Part shown: piece after piece, positions 16,602-26,682 of the stretch
How the letters are laid out: the number at the start of each line of letters is the position of its first letter
Numbering within the stretch: position 1 is the first letter of the stretch
DNA from: Pseudoalteromonas rubra
GTDB lineage: Bacteria; Pseudomonadota; Gammaproteobacteria; Enterobacterales; Alteromonadaceae
Direction of reading: 5' to 3'
Assembly (NCBI RefSeq): GCF_005887115.1
Contig: NZ_PNCJ01000005.1
Coordinates: 248,001 to 312,000, forward strand
Length of the DNA: 64,000 bases
The notes under the pieces: model-generated
Seen by the model: the letters and a program-made list of their open reading frames with translations, nothing else
What the model was told of the DNA's origin: nothing
Database searches by the model: none
Position numbers and translations under genes: made by a program

Positions 16602-17663
16602 ATGAGCACACCTTATTTATTCATCGACCGAGATGGCACGTTAATTGAAGAACCCATTTCGGACAAACAGGTAGACAGTCTGGAAAAACTGGCCTTGCTG
16701 CCCAACGTGATCCCGGCTTTACTGTCGTTGCAGGCCGCTGGCTACAAGCTGGTCATGGTCTCAAATCAGGACGGACTGGGCACCGACAGCTTTCCCGAGG
16801 AAGACTTCGCCCTTCCCCACAATCAAATGATGGCGATTTTTACCAGTCAGGGGATCCGTTTTGAAGACGTGTTGATTTGTCCGCACTTTGATGAAGACAA
16901 CTGTCAGTGCCGAAAGCCTAAGACGGGTTTGCTGACCAACCTGATGCGCTCGGGTAAAGTCGATCTGGCGAACTCCTATGTGATTGGTGACAGGCAAACC
17001 GATGTCGAACTGGCTAACAATCTGTGTATTGAAGGAATTCTTTATGACGATAACTGGCCTGAAATTGTCACCCGCCTGACAACCCAAAACCGTCAGGCGT
17101 CTGTTCAGCGTAATACCAAAGAAACGCAGATCAGTCTGGCACTTAATCTGGACCAAAATAGTGTGGGGTCTATCAGCACTGGCCTTGGCTTTTTTGATCA
17201 CATGCTGGATCAAATTCGCACTCACGCAAACATCGGCCTGACGATAGAAGCCAGTGGCGACCTGCATATTGATGAGCACCACCTGGTAGAGGACATTGGC
17301 ATTGCCCTTGGCCAGGCACTGAAACAGGCGCTCGGTACTAAATCTCAGATCGCCCGTTATGGCTTCGCGCTGCCAATGGATGAATGCAAAGCTGAATGTC
17401 AGCTGGACTTATCTGGCCGGGCATCATTTGTGCTGAACGCCGACTTTAGTCGTGAAAAAGTGGGCGATCTGGATGTACAAATGGTTGAGCACTTCTTTAA
17501 ATCGCTGGCAGATAACGCCTGTATCAGTCTGATCCTGTCAGTCAGCGAAGGCAACTGCCACCACCAGGTCGAAGGCTTGTTTAAAGTCTTTGCACGAGCG
17601 CTGCGTATGGCCATCGCCAAAGATACAAGCCAGCAAACTGCAAGCTCTAAGGGGTGCTTATGA
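16602..17663 (+). CDS. hisB: Bifunctional histidinol-phosphatase / imidazoleglycerol-phosphate dehydratase
   Basis: A 353-residue fusion with two enzymes. The N-terminal HAD phosphatase (residues 1 to about 165) has the nucleophile motif [21 protein letters not shown], and a zinc-binding [17 protein letters not shown] loop. The C-terminal dehydratase has [33 protein letters not shown] and the [10 protein letters not shown] region with its manganese-binding histidines. The fusion is typical of gammaproteobacteria. The stop overlaps the hisH ATG by three bases (ATGA), which implies coupled translation. Confidence 0.97.
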   Translation: MSTPYLFIDRDGTLIEEPISDKQVDSLEKLALLPNVIPALLSLQAAGYKLVMVSNQDGLGTDSFPEEDFALPHNQMMAIFTSQGIRFEDVLICPHFDEDNCQCRKPKTGLLTNLMRSGKVDLANSYVIGDRQTDVELANNLCIEGILYDDNWPEIVTRLTTQNRQASVQRNTKETQISLALNLDQNSVGSISTGLGFFDHMLDQIRTHANIGLTIEASGDLHIDEHHLVEDIGIALGQALKQALGTKSQIARYGFALPMDECKAECQLDLSGRASFVLNADFSREKVGDLDVQMVEHFFKSLADNACISLILSVSEGNCHHQVEGLFKVFARALRMAIAKDTSQQTASSKGCL

Positions 17664-18250
17664 TTGCCATCATTAATACGGGCTGTGCCAATATCAACTC
17701 GGTACGCTTTGCCTTTGAACGTCTGGGTGTCAACCCGGAAGTGATCCGCGACCCGGCGCAGTTAGAGCAATTTGACAGAGCTGTGTTACCGGGCGTCGGA
17801 CATGCCTCTGTGGCAATGAAACGCCTGCGCGACCAGGGTTGGGACACCGCGATTGCTGAGTATCAGAATCCGCTCATGGGCATTTGTCTTGGCATGCAGC
17901 TGCTGTGCGACGAAACCGAAGAAGGGAACGTTCAGTGTCTGGGCCAAATTCCCGGCAAAATCAGCTATCTTGAAACCGGTCAGTTAACCAGTCCGCATAT
18001 GGGCTGGAATACCTTGTCTGTGTGCGAGGCACATCCCCTGACACAAGGGCTTAATCCGGACGATCAGGTGTATTTTGTCCATAGTTTTGCCCACGCCAGC
18101 AACGCCAACACGCTGGTCGAAAGCGAGTATGGCACACGTTTCTCTGCCGTGGTTGCCAAAGACAACTATGCCGGTATGCAGTTTCATCCGGAGAAAAGCG
18201 CCAAAGTCGGTGCAACCTTACTGAATAACTTCCTGAACTGGCAATTATAA
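17660..18250 (+). CDS. hisH: Imidazole glycerol phosphate synthase, glutaminase subunit
   Basis: HisH releases ammonia from glutamine and channels it to HisF. It is a class I amidotransferase with nucleophile Cys in [16 protein letters not shown] and the His-Glu pair in [11 protein letters not shown]. The length is about 196 residues, as expected. I choose ATG 17660, since AAGGGG sits five bases upstream; an in-frame GTG at 17654 lies inside that ribosome-binding site. It overlaps hisB and ends ten bases before hisA. Confidence 0.97.
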   Translation: MIAIINTGCANINSVRFAFERLGVNPEVIRDPAQLEQFDRAVLPGVGHASVAMKRLRDQGWDTAIAEYQNPLMGICLGMQLLCDETEEGNVQCLGQIPGKISYLETGQLTSPHMGWNTLSVCEAHPLTQGLNPDDQVYFVHSFAHASNANTLVESEYGTRFSAVVAKDNYAGMQFHPEKSAKVGATLLNNFLNWQL

Positions 18251-18260
18251 GGACAAGATA

Positions 18261-18995
18261 ATGATCATTCCTGCATTAGATGTATTACAAAACCAGATTG
18301 TACGCCTGTATCAGGGCAAGTATGACACCGCACAGTTCTACCCTTTCGAACTGGCAAGTCGCTTAAAAGCGTATCAGGATGCGGGTGCCGCTAAATTGCA
18401 CCTGGTTGACCTGGAAGGCGCGCGCGACCCACAAAAAAAGCAATGGCAACAGATCCAGCAAGCCACTGCCGAGCTGACGGCCCCTTATCAGGTGGGCGGC
18501 GGGATCCGTCGTTATGAAGACGTGAAGCAATGGCTTAAAGCGGGTGCGCAACAAGTCGTGATTGGTTCCATGGCCGTAGATAGCAAAGAAGAAGTCGCCG
18601 CATGGATTGAAGAGTTTGGTGCCGAGCGCTTTGTCATCGCACTGGATGTAAAACGCAGCGCATCGGGTTGGGCAGTTGCTACCCACGGCTGGCTCGAGGA
18701 GTCTCAGTTAAGCCTGTTTGAACTCATTGATTTTTACCTGACATTGGGCGTGTATGATTTTTTATGCACGGACATCAGTAAGGATGGCACCATGACAGGT
18801 CCTTCTTTTGCACTCTACCAGGAAATCGTCGCGCACAATCCAGGCGTCAGGGTTCAGGCTTCGGGTGGCGTAAGCAGTTTAGATGATATTCGCCAGTTGA
18901 TTGAGCTGGGCGTAAATGGAATTATTCTGGGTAAATCGTTACTGGATGGCGCATTTACTGTTGAGGAGGCAATCGCATGTTATCAAAGCGCATAA
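18261..18995 (+). CDS. hisA: ProFAR isomerase
   Basis: HisA performs the Amadori rearrangement of ProFAR to PRFAR. It is a 244-residue TIM barrel with the N-terminal catalytic Asp in [33 protein letters not shown] on one phosphate-binding loop and the second catalytic Asp in [27 protein letters not shown] and [11 protein letters not shown] complete the barrel's phosphate site. The start has AAGGACAAGATA upstream. Its 3' end overlaps hisF by 19 bases. Confidence 0.97.
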   Translation: MIIPALDVLQNQIVRLYQGKYDTAQFYPFELASRLKAYQDAGAAKLHLVDLEGARDPQKKQWQQIQQATAELTAPYQVGGGIRRYEDVKQWLKAGAQQVVIGSMAVDSKEEVAAWIEEFGAERFVIALDVKRSASGWAVATHGWLEESQLSLFELIDFYLTLGVYDFLCTDISKDGTMTGPSFALYQEIVAHNPGVRVQASGGVSSLDDIRQLIELGVNGIILGKSLLDGAFTVEEAIACYQSA

Positions 18996-19750
18996 TCCCC
19001 TGCCTCGATGTCAAAAATGGCCAGGTTGTTAAAGGCGTTAAGTTTAAACAACACGAAATCGTTGGTGAGATCCTTGAACTTGCCGCGCTTTACAGTCAGG
19101 CCGGGGCCGATGAGCTGGTTTTTTATGAGATCAGTGCCAGTGTTGAGAAACGCTTGCTGGATGTCAACTGGGTCAGGGACATAGCCCGCCATATTGATAT
19201 TCCTTTTTGCGTCGCTGGTGGCATTAAATCGGTGGCGGATGCCGCGAAAGTGCTTGAGCAAGGCGCCGATAAAATTTCCATTAACAGCCCCGCTATCGCG
19301 CGGCCCGAGCTAATCAAAGAGCTACACGATGAATTTGGCAAACAATGCGTGGTCGTTGGTATAGACAGCTTTTTTGATGCCAACACCGGCGAATACCTGG
19401 TATATCAGCTAACCGGCGACCCTAACAGCGCCAGCCAGACACGCTATAAAACTAGTGAATGGGTACAGCGTGTTCAGGAACTCGGAGCCGGGGAAATAGT
19501 CCTCAACTGCATGAACCAGGATGGCGTACGAAAAGGCTATGACATTGAACAGCTGAGCAACATTCGCAAACAATGTGACGTACCACTGATTGCGTCTGGC
19601 GGTGCGGGCGTTATGCAGGACTTTGTTGATGTTTTTCAGCAAGCCGATGTCGACGGCGCGCTGGCAGCGAGCGTATTCCACAAACAGCTTATCGAGATAG
19701 ATGCTCTTAAACAATATTTAGCGACTAACAAGGTACCTTGCAGATTATGA
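18977..19750 (+). CDS. hisF: Imidazole glycerol phosphate synthase, cyclase subunit
   Basis: HisF is the cyclase half of the HisHF synthase, making imidazole glycerol phosphate and AICAR. The 257-residue TIM barrel has the catalytic Asp in [19 protein letters not shown] and the second Asp in [13 protein letters not shown], with [13 protein letters not shown] and [11 protein letters not shown] as phosphate-binding loops. GAGG stands at the start site inside the 3' end of hisA. The stop overlaps the hisIE ATG (ATGA). Confidence 0.97.
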   Translation: MLSKRIIPCLDVKNGQVVKGVKFKQHEIVGEILELAALYSQAGADELVFYEISASVEKRLLDVNWVRDIARHIDIPFCVAGGIKSVADAAKVLEQGADKISINSPAIARPELIKELHDEFGKQCVVVGIDSFFDANTGEYLVYQLTGDPNSASQTRYKTSEWVQRVQELGAGEIVLNCMNQDGVRKGYDIEQLSNIRKQCDVPLIASGGAGVMQDFVDVFQQADVDGALAASVFHKQLIEIDALKQYLATNKVPCRL

Positions 19751-20358
19751 AACTTACTCCAGAAAACCTAACCAGTGTAGACTTCGATAAAATGGCGCTG
19801 ATCCCGGCCATCGTTCAGGATGCCCAGAGCGGTGTCATTCTGATGCAAGGGTTCATGGATTTGGCGGCTATGAAAATGACCTTTGAAAAAGGGCTAGTCA
19901 CTTTTTATTCACGCTCAAAACAACGACTGTGGACCAAAGGTGAAGAGTCAGGAAACGTCCTGAGACTAGTCTCAGCTTATACCGATTGTGACCGCGACAG
20001 TTTGTTACTGCTAGCAGACCCTGCAGGGCCCACCTGCCACCTTGGTACGCAAAGCTGTTTTGGCGACGCTCGTCCGGCCATTTCTTTTTTATCACAACTC
20101 GAGCAGGTGATCTGTGAGCGTAAAAACGCAGACCCTGAACAAAGTTATACTGCCTCTTTGTTCGCCAAAGACCTTAGCCGTAGCTGTCAAAAAGTGGGAG
20201 AAGAAGGTGTAGAGGTGGCGCTTGCGGCGATGAAACAAGACCAGGACGAACTTTGCAATGAGTCTGCTGACTTACTGTACCATCTCATTGTACTGCTGCA
20301 GCGCAGCGGTTTATCTCTGGAGAAAGTAACGCAAACACTTAATCAGCGTCATAAATAA
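19747..20358 (+). CDS. hisI: Bifunctional PR-AMP cyclohydrolase / PR-ATP pyrophosphatase
   Basis: HisIE carries out steps two and three of histidine synthesis. The N-terminal cyclohydrolase domain has [18 protein letters not shown] and zinc ligands in DCDRDSLLL and [12 protein letters not shown]. The C-terminal pyrophosphohydrolase domain has [14 protein letters not shown] and [14 protein letters not shown]. The protein is about 203 residues, normal for the fusion. I choose ATG 19747, overlapping the hisF stop by four bases; a TTG at 19738 with AAGG close upstream is an alternative. It is the last gene of the operon. Confidence 0.96.
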   Translation: MKLTPENLTSVDFDKMALIPAIVQDAQSGVILMQGFMDLAAMKMTFEKGLVTFYSRSKQRLWTKGEESGNVLRLVSAYTDCDRDSLLLLADPAGPTCHLGTQSCFGDARPAISFLSQLEQVICERKNADPEQSYTASLFAKDLSRSCQKVGEEGVEVALAAMKQDQDELCNESADLLYHLIVLLQRSGLSLEKVTQTLNQRHK

Positions 20359-20401
20359 GCCCCGTCACGCTTTTTTATCTATAGTTTATGTAAAGCCTTT
20401 G

Positions 20402-20436
20402 CCAGTTGAACGACCCTGCCTGGTTCAACTGGTGTT
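20402..20436 (+). terminator. Probable his operon terminator
   Basis: CCAGTTGAAC and GTTCAACTGG form a perfect 10-bp stem (20402-20432) with an 11-base loop, followed by TGTTTA. It lies 44 bases after hisIE. The T tract is short, so this is a probable rather than certain terminator. Confidence 0.6.
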
Positions 20437-20460
20437 TACGTTAAGATAAAGGACGTGACC

Positions 20461-20949
20461 ATGCCCTATCAGATCATTTCTACCTCTGCAGTCTTATTGT
20501 CGCTTGCAGCATGCCAGCAACTTCCACATGACATACAACAACGCGTTGATACAATGAGTGACTGTGACAAAGTACTTGCCCTGACACAGGGCGTACAAGA
20601 TGGTTTTGAGCAGCTAAAAGGGGCAAAGGTGAGTTCATCATTGATGGATGCGTGGCAGCCCAAAGCGCATTTGCTCAAGAACAGTTGCCAAATTAATCAA
20701 TATAGTAATGGCCGTATAGCCTATGAGTGCACAAAGTCTCTGAGCTCAAAAGCTGAAACCAATAAAGAATTCCAGTCAGTTAAAAACCAGTTAAACAGGT
20801 GTCTGGGATCATCTTGGCAAAACAATGAAACAACCACCAACAAGATACGTTATACCAGCTTGAGCAACAAAGGCAGTATTAACCTAAACCAGGGTAAGGG
20901 CTTAGACCGCCGGTTACCCTGGGTGATCACCTTAGAAGTAACGAAATAA
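20461..20949 (+). CDS. Putative lipoprotein of unknown function
   Basis: A 162-residue protein with a lipoprotein signal: a hydrophobic stretch ending LLSLAACQQ, the cysteine being the lipidation site, about residue 18. There is no Asp at +2, so outer-membrane sorting is likely by the Lol rule. The mature part contains three further cysteines (SDCDK, KNSCQ, NRCLG, YECTK context) and no recognised domain. I choose ATG 20461 with AAAGGA seven bases upstream; an in-frame GTG at 20455 is too close to that site. It stands alone after the his operon hairpin. Function is unknown. Confidence 0.8.
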   Translation: MPYQIISTSAVLLSLAACQQLPHDIQQRVDTMSDCDKVLALTQGVQDGFEQLKGAKVSSSLMDAWQPKAHLLKNSCQINQYSNGRIAYECTKSLSSKAETNKEFQSVKNQLNRCLGSSWQNNETTTNKIRYTSLSNKGSINLNQGKGLDRRLPWVITLEVTK

Positions 20950-21163
20950 AACAGTCTGAGCCTGATGGCTATCATCTGCCCAGATTTTGTCTAATTTGAC
21001 AACAAACGCGCGCCATTCTTTAATAAATCTTTACTCAGCTCTTAATTATTAGTACCTAAAGTGGCATAGTGTTGTTAGTCGTTAGGGTGAGTTTGACAAC
21101 CTGCTTGTAACCGCCTAACTTCAGACATCACAATAAAAAATTAAAATCCTCAGGGAGAATCCA

Positions 21164-21715
21164 GTGTCAATTGAAATCAACTTTGAATTATCCGATGCCG
21201 ATCTGGCGCATTTTCGTAGCATGATGAATGCGACAATCGAAAAAAGCCAAGGTTTAAGCGACGAAGAGATCATCAGCAAAGCCAAAGAGCTGGTCAACAA
21301 CATGGAGAAGTCTAACTTACCTGAGTTTGTACGCACCCGCATGATGTCACTTGCAGCGCTTATCGATGCGGTGCAAGATGAAGAATGGCAAATGCCTGAA
21401 GATGAAAAGCGCGAAATCATGTTATCTCTGGCCTATTTCAGTGAGCCTGAAGACATTGTACCAGATAACGTCCCAGTACTTGGGTATATTGACGACGCCA
21501 TTATGATTGAGCTGGTACTGCAGGAGCTGTCGCTGGACTTAAGTGCTTATCGTCAATTCTGCGGCTTCCGCGCAACTGAGGAAGCCCGCCGTGGTGATGC
21601 TGCAAAGGTAGACCGCGAAAGCTGGTTGGCTGGTACGCGCTCTCAAATCCGCTCTTCTATGCGTCGCAACCGCTCTGGCGCTAAGAAATCGCGATTCTTT
21701 TCGCGGATTATGTAA
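21164..21715 (+). CDS. DUF1232 (YkvA-type) protein
   Basis: A 183-residue protein whose central segment LAYFSEPEDIVPD, followed by VPVLGYIDDA, is the DUF1232 signature seen in YkvA-like proteins. The N-terminal part is helical and acidic; the C-terminal 40 residues are basic (RSSMRRNRSGAKKSRF). No enzyme activity is known for the family. The start is GTG 21164 with GGGAG six to seven bases upstream. It stands alone and ends at a strong bidirectional terminator. Confidence 0.85.
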   Translation: MSIEINFELSDADLAHFRSMMNATIEKSQGLSDEEIISKAKELVNNMEKSNLPEFVRTRMMSLAALIDAVQDEEWQMPEDEKREIMLSLAYFSEPEDIVPDNVPVLGYIDDAIMIELVLQELSLDLSAYRQFCGFRATEEARRGDAAKVDRESWLAGTRSQIRSSMRRNRSGAKKSRFFSRIM

Positions 21716-21728
21716 CTTAATCGCTTTC

Positions 21729-21756
21729 AAAAAAGGGAGCTTACGCTCCCTTTTTT
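21729..21756. terminator. Bidirectional terminator
   Basis: AAAAAAGGGAGC, loop TTAC, GCTCCCTTTTTT is a perfect hairpin with A and T tracts on both sides. It serves the DUF1232 gene and the convergent M61 peptidase gene. Confidence 0.93.
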
Positions 21757-21757
21757 A

Positions 21758-23545
21758 CTACTGCTGAGATTGCGGTGCATTAGGGTGTGTCACACCCATC
21801 CAGGCACGATATAGGCGCTGTTGTCTCTCAGTTGGTCTCAATACCGCGTTTATCTGCTTTGGTTTAGATTGCACTTCACCCAGTGTGATCTCCGTCGACA
21901 TCAGCTTGTCACGGCGGATAAAGTCAACGGTGACCTGCTGACCAGGTTTAAAAAGCGCCAGCGTTTTGTCAATGGAGTCGCGGACATGGTGCCTGTTGAA
22001 TGCCACCAGCTTATCGCCACTGGTTAACCCACCGCGCCATGCGTTACCATTGCGCGCGACATGATTTAGCTCCAACACTTCTCCTGTTGCTGTTGCCTGT
22101 CCGTCAAAACCAGCGACAACCTGACTACCTGATGGATAGTCATAACTCAGCCCCACTTTTTTCAGCAAGGTATCAGCGTCCAGAGTGAAGGGCTTATCTA
22201 TATTCTGCGCCCACCAATGGGTGTAATCCTGACCACTGATTTCTTTCAGGATCTTTAACACGTCCTCGCTCTTAAAGGAGGCTGGCAAGCTATGACGTTG
22301 TGCTAGTAAACGGTGAACATCACGATAGCTCACCTTACCATCACTATCATCCAGCAGCTTAATATCCAGCATCATGGAGACCAAAGCGCCCTCTGAATAA
22401 ATATTGGTACTAAAGTTTTTTCCGTGATCGCCCCCTTGATTAATCCATTTATCAAAGCTGGTGTGCGCAACGCTCTGTATTTCTCTGCCCGGCGTCTTCA
22501 GATGTCGATTTAATCGTTTCGTTAGACCTTTATAATATTCCTCATTCGTGATGATCCCTGCGCTTAGCAGCAAAAAGTCTTCGAGGTAACTGGTTGAGCC
22601 CTCAGATAGCCAAAGTAAGTCGGTGTAGTTTGGGTTAACATAGTCATAAGGCACAAGCCCGGCTGGACGGTAATTCTTTACGTTCCAGGTGTGGATAAAT
22701 TCATGGGCTGCGGTTGAAATGAAGCCGATGTAATCATCACGTTTAGCAAAGGCATCTCTGTGGCGCTGAATGATAGTTGAGTTCAGGTGTTCCGTCGCGC
22801 CTCTGGCACCACTGGTTGCGTGAACCATAAACACATAGCGCTCATAAGGATAATCCCGCCATATCAAACTGCCCGTTTGAACTAGCTTCTTAAGGTCACT
22901 CAGCATCAAGTCAACGTCATAGTTACCTTCACCCCAAATCACTAATTCATAGTCCCGGTCATCAACACTAAACGTGTGAAGTTGATTAATCCCCGACTCA
23001 ATTGGAGAATCGACCAGGACATCAAAGTTCGCCGCAGAAAAGCGATGTTTGTTGCCCGCGAATTCCATACCTGAAACAGAGCGCCACTGCTCTGGTACCT
23101 TCATTTGTACCAAAACCGGCTCATTACGAAATGATTCGCTGAACATAAAAAAACCGGAAGCATCAACAAAAGCATGACTATCGTCAATATGCCTTGCTCT
23201 GAGGCCGAGTTCGTTAGCGTATACCTGATAGTTTACTGTCACCTCGGTGGGGCTCTGCAGGTGAACGCGCCAGGTGCTTTTATCTACTTTGTGCCACTCA
23301 AGTTCTTGCCCTTTGGCATCGGTCGCATCAAATGCGCGGATCCCGTTTGCAAGATTAAGGATTTCATAACGCCCCGTTCGCCAGTCTGCCAGTTTGATAT
23401 CCATGTGTGCCTGAGCACTTTTTGGAAAGGTAATTTCTACTTCGCCAAGGTGATGTTCTGGTTCTGTGATGGTCAGGGTATATTCTACATCTGCGAATGC
23501 AGGGAAAGCACTCAAAGCGATGAGCAGGGAACAGATTCTTTTCAT
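21758..23545 (-). CDS. Exported M61-family aminopeptidase with PDZ domain
   Basis: A 595-residue metallopeptidase with a signal peptide (about residues 1-18, ending FAFADV-like at FPAFA). The zinc-binding HEFIHTW motif is at 281-287, and the third ligand Glu315 is in LLWLSEGSTSYLED, as in glycyl aminopeptidases of family M61. A PDZ domain spans about residues 495-560 (RNGNAWRGGLTSGDKLVAFN). The N-terminal beta-sandwich is typical of the family. It probably cleaves N-terminal Gly or Ala from peptides in the periplasm. It is transcribed divergently from the diguanylate cyclase gene. Family call is firm, substrate is inferred. Confidence 0.92.
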   Translation of the reverse strand: MKRICSLLIALSAFPAFADVEYTLTITEPEHHLGEVEITFPKSAQAHMDIKLADWRTGRYEILNLANGIRAFDATDAKGQELEWHKVDKSTWRVHLQSPTEVTVNYQVYANELGLRARHIDDSHAFVDASGFFMFSESFRNEPVLVQMKVPEQWRSVSGMEFAGNKHRFSAANFDVLVDSPIESGINQLHTFSVDDRDYELVIWGEGNYDVDLMLSDLKKLVQTGSLIWRDYPYERYVFMVHATSGARGATEHLNSTIIQRHRDAFAKRDDYIGFISTAAHEFIHTWNVKNYRPAGLVPYDYVNPNYTDLLWLSEGSTSYLEDFLLLSAGIITNEEYYKGLTKRLNRHLKTPGREIQSVAHTSFDKWINQGGDHGKNFSTNIYSEGALVSMMLDIKLLDDSDGKVSYRDVHRLLAQRHSLPASFKSEDVLKILKEISGQDYTHWWAQNIDKPFTLDADTLLKKVGLSYDYPSGSQVVAGFDGQATATGEVLELNHVARNGNAWRGGLTSGDKLVAFNRHHVRDSIDKTLALFKPGQQVTVDFIRRDKLMSTEITLGEVQSKPKQINAVLRPTERQQRLYRAWMGVTHPNAPQSQQ

Positions 23546-23635
23546 AATAAATCAGTAAAATTGCAAATATGGCACTAAGCTAACAAAAAAGTCTGAGTCA
23601 GTACCACCAAACACGACGAGTCGACGGCCAAAATA

Positions 23636-23647
23636 GGTAGATCTACC
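23636..23647. promoter_or_regulatory. Palindrome in a divergent promoter region
   Basis: GGTAGATCTACC is a perfect 12-bp palindrome between the M61 gene and the GGDEF gene, with an extra ACCTA/TAGGT echo nearby. It could be an operator for either gene; the cognate protein is unknown. Confidence 0.3.
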
Positions 23648-23726
23648 ACCTAAAATCTTCCACATTAATCAGTAATTTGATGTAGACTTGCTAATGAGTA
23701 GGTTAAAATGAAGATGTTAGGTTTCT

Positions 23727-25259
23727 GTGACTGATAATACTGCGCGATTAGAGAAAAAACTATCACAAGCAATTGAAGCAAGAAAAGCGCTGGAAGAAGC
23801 GAGAAAACAGCAGGTAGATACCCTGTCGGAATTTGCTGCAAAGCTTACCCTTGGCTGTAAAGGACAAGATGTGTCTTTGGACAACCTGTTGGCTAAGTAT
23901 CGTAGTGCACTTGCAAAGGGTATGGACTTTGAGCACCTTGCCCCCTTAATAGACAATACCAGCGTTCAGTTAAAACAGCTAGATAGCACCAACTCTGCGA
24001 ATCACCGCAATCTGGTGACCCATATTCAAAGTGCAGGTAAACAGCTACAAAAGCTTCGTGGTGTACCAGAAGATACCCGCCGTAAGTTACGCAATTTACT
24101 CGACAACGAATTGGGGGACATCGACGCTATCCCAGAGTTTGTTCCTTTGCTTGATAAACTTTTACAATTTTATCTCCAGGTCTTTGATGCTAAATACGAC
24201 ATTGATACCTCAACGCAGCATAACAACCCAGAGTTAGCGACTGAATTGCTGGGGCTGACCAACGAACTTGTTTTCGAAGATGATGTGGCGGACGAAGTCA
24301 AAGCCATCAAACACAGTATTTCGACCGATTCAAATATTGACTCACTGCTAGAAAATGCGATTGCCGTTATTCGTATTTTTGCGAAGTCGATAGCTCGGGA
24401 AAGGCAATCAGCGCAGGGGTTTTTAGTATCTCTAAATCAAACTCTGGAAGAGTTGCATAAATCAATCTTAGATACCACAAGCCACTCGAAGTCTATCAAC
24501 AAAGAGCTCAACGCTTTAAACGAACGTATTGAATCTAAAATCAAAAGGCTAACGGAAAACACACAAAAAGCCTCCTCCATTGCTGAACTTAAAGGGCTAG
24601 TTGACGATGAGCTTGCTCAGATAAGTAAAGACTTGGTGGAGCGTGAAAACATCGAGCGCCGGGATAAAGAAGCCTTGCTTGAAAGCTTTGATACAATCAA
24701 CAGTCGTATCAATGTGTTGGAAAACAAAGTAAATACCTACAAAAAGCGCCTCAATGAGCAGAGGTTTAAGAGCCTTCTGGATGGTTTAACCAAACTGCCC
24801 AACAGATCCGCTTTTGACGACAGATATAGTCAGGAATTTCATTTGTTTGAGATACAGGGTAACGACGTTACTTTGGTCGTTGTCGATGTCGATCATTTTA
24901 AATCTATCAATGATCAATATGGCCACAGTGCAGGAGACAAAACCCTGCAGGTGATAGCTCGTGCACTGAAAAAGTCCATTCGTAAATCTGATTTTATCGC
25001 ACGATATGGCGGCGAAGAATTCGTCATTCTGATGCCTGGTATGCCGATTGAAGCGGCCTATGCACCGCTAGAGAAAATTCGTGCTACGGTTAAATCGATT
25101 CCGTTTCGCTTCAAAAACAAAGAAGTGCGGATCACTATCTCATTAGGAGCAACACAGCTCAAAGAAGGTGACTCTAAGTTGACAGCCTTTGATCGTGCCG
25201 ACGAAGCTCTGTATGAGGCCAAAAACAGCGGCAGAGATAAACTTTGCTTACGTGATTAA
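23727..25259 (+). CDS. Diguanylate cyclase (GGDEF) with long coiled-coil N terminus
   Basis: A 510-residue soluble protein. Residues 1 to about 340 are strongly helical and charged, with coiled-coil character at 1-30 and 255-345, and no membrane helix. The C-terminal GGDEF domain has the substrate loop GHSAGDKTLQVIARAL, an intact active site YGGEEFVIL (about residue 428) and an inhibitory I-site RKSD nine residues before it, so it should make c-di-GMP with product inhibition. The start is GTG 23727 with a weak AGG; ATGs upstream are out of frame. ppnN follows after 14 bases, so the two are probably co-transcribed. The signal sensed by the N terminus is unknown. Confidence 0.9.
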   Translation: MTDNTARLEKKLSQAIEARKALEEARKQQVDTLSEFAAKLTLGCKGQDVSLDNLLAKYRSALAKGMDFEHLAPLIDNTSVQLKQLDSTNSANHRNLVTHIQSAGKQLQKLRGVPEDTRRKLRNLLDNELGDIDAIPEFVPLLDKLLQFYLQVFDAKYDIDTSTQHNNPELATELLGLTNELVFEDDVADEVKAIKHSISTDSNIDSLLENAIAVIRIFAKSIARERQSAQGFLVSLNQTLEELHKSILDTTSHSKSINKELNALNERIESKIKRLTENTQKASSIAELKGLVDDELAQISKDLVERENIERRDKEALLESFDTINSRINVLENKVNTYKKRLNEQRFKSLLDGLTKLPNRSAFDDRYSQEFHLFEIQGNDVTLVVVDVDHFKSINDQYGHSAGDKTLQVIARALKKSIRKSDFIARYGGEEFVILMPGMPIEAAYAPLEKIRATVKSIPFRFKNKEVRITISLGATQLKEGDSKLTAFDRADEALYEAKNSGRDKLCLRD

Positions 25260-25273
25260 CAAGGAGACTGCCT

Positions 25274-26617
25274 ATGCATGTACAGTTGAACCCAACAGGT
25301 GTACTAAATCTACTATCTAAACTGGAAGTCGACCTACTTCAAAAGTCCTCAACGATTGAACGATACCGACTATTCAGAAATTGTGTACTAGCAGTACTTA
25401 ATGTAGGCAGTCATACAGACTCTAGCTACGAGATTTACAATAAGTATCAAGACTTTGATATTAAGCTGATTGCTCGTGAACGCGGCATAAAAATAGAGCT
25501 GACAAATCCACCCGAATCTGCTTTCGTCGACGGTCAAATAATTGCCGGGATACATGAGCATATTTTTTCCGTAATAAGAGACATCCTGTTTATCTGCCAA
25601 CGTCACGAAGAACAGATTAAAGACCCCAGAGCTATTACCCACATGGTCTTTGATATGTTGCGCAATGCAGATGCACTCGAAGTCAATACCGACCCTAATA
25701 TGGTTGTCTGCTGGGGTGGTCACTCTATCAATGAAGAAGAATATAAATATACAAAAGAAGTCGGCTACCAGCTTGGACTCAGAGGCCTGAATATCTGTAC
25801 TGGGTGCGGCCCGGGTGCAATGAAAGGGCCAATGAAAGGCGCTACCATTGGCCATGCTAAGCAGCGGATAACGAGCAACCGCTACCTTGGGTTGACTGAA
25901 CCCAGTATCATCGCTGCTGAACCTCCAAATCCGATAGTCAATGAGCTGGTCATTCTGCCTGACATTGAAAAACGCCTTGAAGCGTTTATAAGAACCGCAC
26001 ACGCCATCATCATTTTTCCAGGCGGCGCAGGCACTGCTGAAGAACTGCTCTATTTGCTTGGGATCTTACTCCACCCAGACAATGCCAAGCAACAGCTGCC
26101 CGTTATTTTGACAGGCCCAAGCTCTGCAAAGGCGTACTTTGACGAACTCTGTGACTTTGTAGAAAAAACACTGGGTAAAGAGGCCCTGAGTAAATTTGAG
26201 GTGCTGGTTGATCAACCTGAGTTAGTTGCACAAAAGTTACGTAAAGGGATGGATCAAGTCAGAGAGTATCGTAAAACTCAAGGCGATGCCTATTACTTTA
26301 ACTGGACGCTAAAAATTGAAGATCAGTTCCAGCAGCCATTCGAACCCACTCACGAGAATATGGCCGGCTTGGATTTGCACTTGGCACAGCCAAAGCAAGA
26401 TCTGGCTGCCAACCTGCGCAGAGCGTTTTCTGGTATAGTAGCAGGTAATGTAAAGGAGCAAGGTATCACGGCCATTAAACAAAAAGGGCCATATACCCTA
26501 AGCGGTGACTCGTCTTTAATGAGCGATATGGACAAGCTGCTACATGCTTTTGTTGCGCAAGGCAGAATGAAGTTACCCGGCAGCACCTATGTACCCTGCT
26601 ACGAAATAAAATCATAA
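25274..26617 (+). CDS. ppnN: Pyrimidine/purine nucleotide 5'-monophosphate nucleosidase
   Basis: PpnN (YgdH) hydrolyses nucleoside monophosphates to base and ribose 5-phosphate and is a known (p)ppGpp target in E. coli. The 447-residue protein has the LOG-type motif FPGGAGTAEELLYLLGIL, the GCGPGAMKGPMKG loop and the PpnN-specific N- and C-terminal regions. AAGGAG lies seven bases before the ATG. It follows the diguanylate cyclase gene closely and ends at a strong terminator. Confidence 0.95.
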   Translation: MHVQLNPTGVLNLLSKLEVDLLQKSSTIERYRLFRNCVLAVLNVGSHTDSSYEIYNKYQDFDIKLIARERGIKIELTNPPESAFVDGQIIAGIHEHIFSVIRDILFICQRHEEQIKDPRAITHMVFDMLRNADALEVNTDPNMVVCWGGHSINEEEYKYTKEVGYQLGLRGLNICTGCGPGAMKGPMKGATIGHAKQRITSNRYLGLTEPSIIAAEPPNPIVNELVILPDIEKRLEAFIRTAHAIIIFPGGAGTAEELLYLLGILLHPDNAKQQLPVILTGPSSAKAYFDELCDFVEKTLGKEALSKFEVLVDQPELVAQKLRKGMDQVREYRKTQGDAYYFNWTLKIEDQFQQPFEPTHENMAGLDLHLAQPKQDLAANLRRAFSGIVAGNVKEQGITAIKQKGPYTLSGDSSLMSDMDKLLHAFVAQGRMKLPGSTYVPCYEIKS

Positions 26618-26622
26618 TACCA

Positions 26623-26653
26623 GGGTAAGGCGATGCCTTACCCCATCTTTTTT
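26623..26653 (+). terminator. Terminator after ppnN
   Basis: GGGTAAGGC, loop GAT, GCCTTACCC is a perfect 9-bp stem followed by CATCTTTTTT, a standard Rho-independent terminator for the GGDEF-ppnN unit. Confidence 0.92.
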
Positions 26654-26682
26654 AACCGCTAAGAAATCCCCTTAATTCACAC

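Noticed and set aside
16761..17282. 173-codon minus-strand frame inside hisB
   Set aside because: It is an antisense shadow of a well-supported bifunctional gene.
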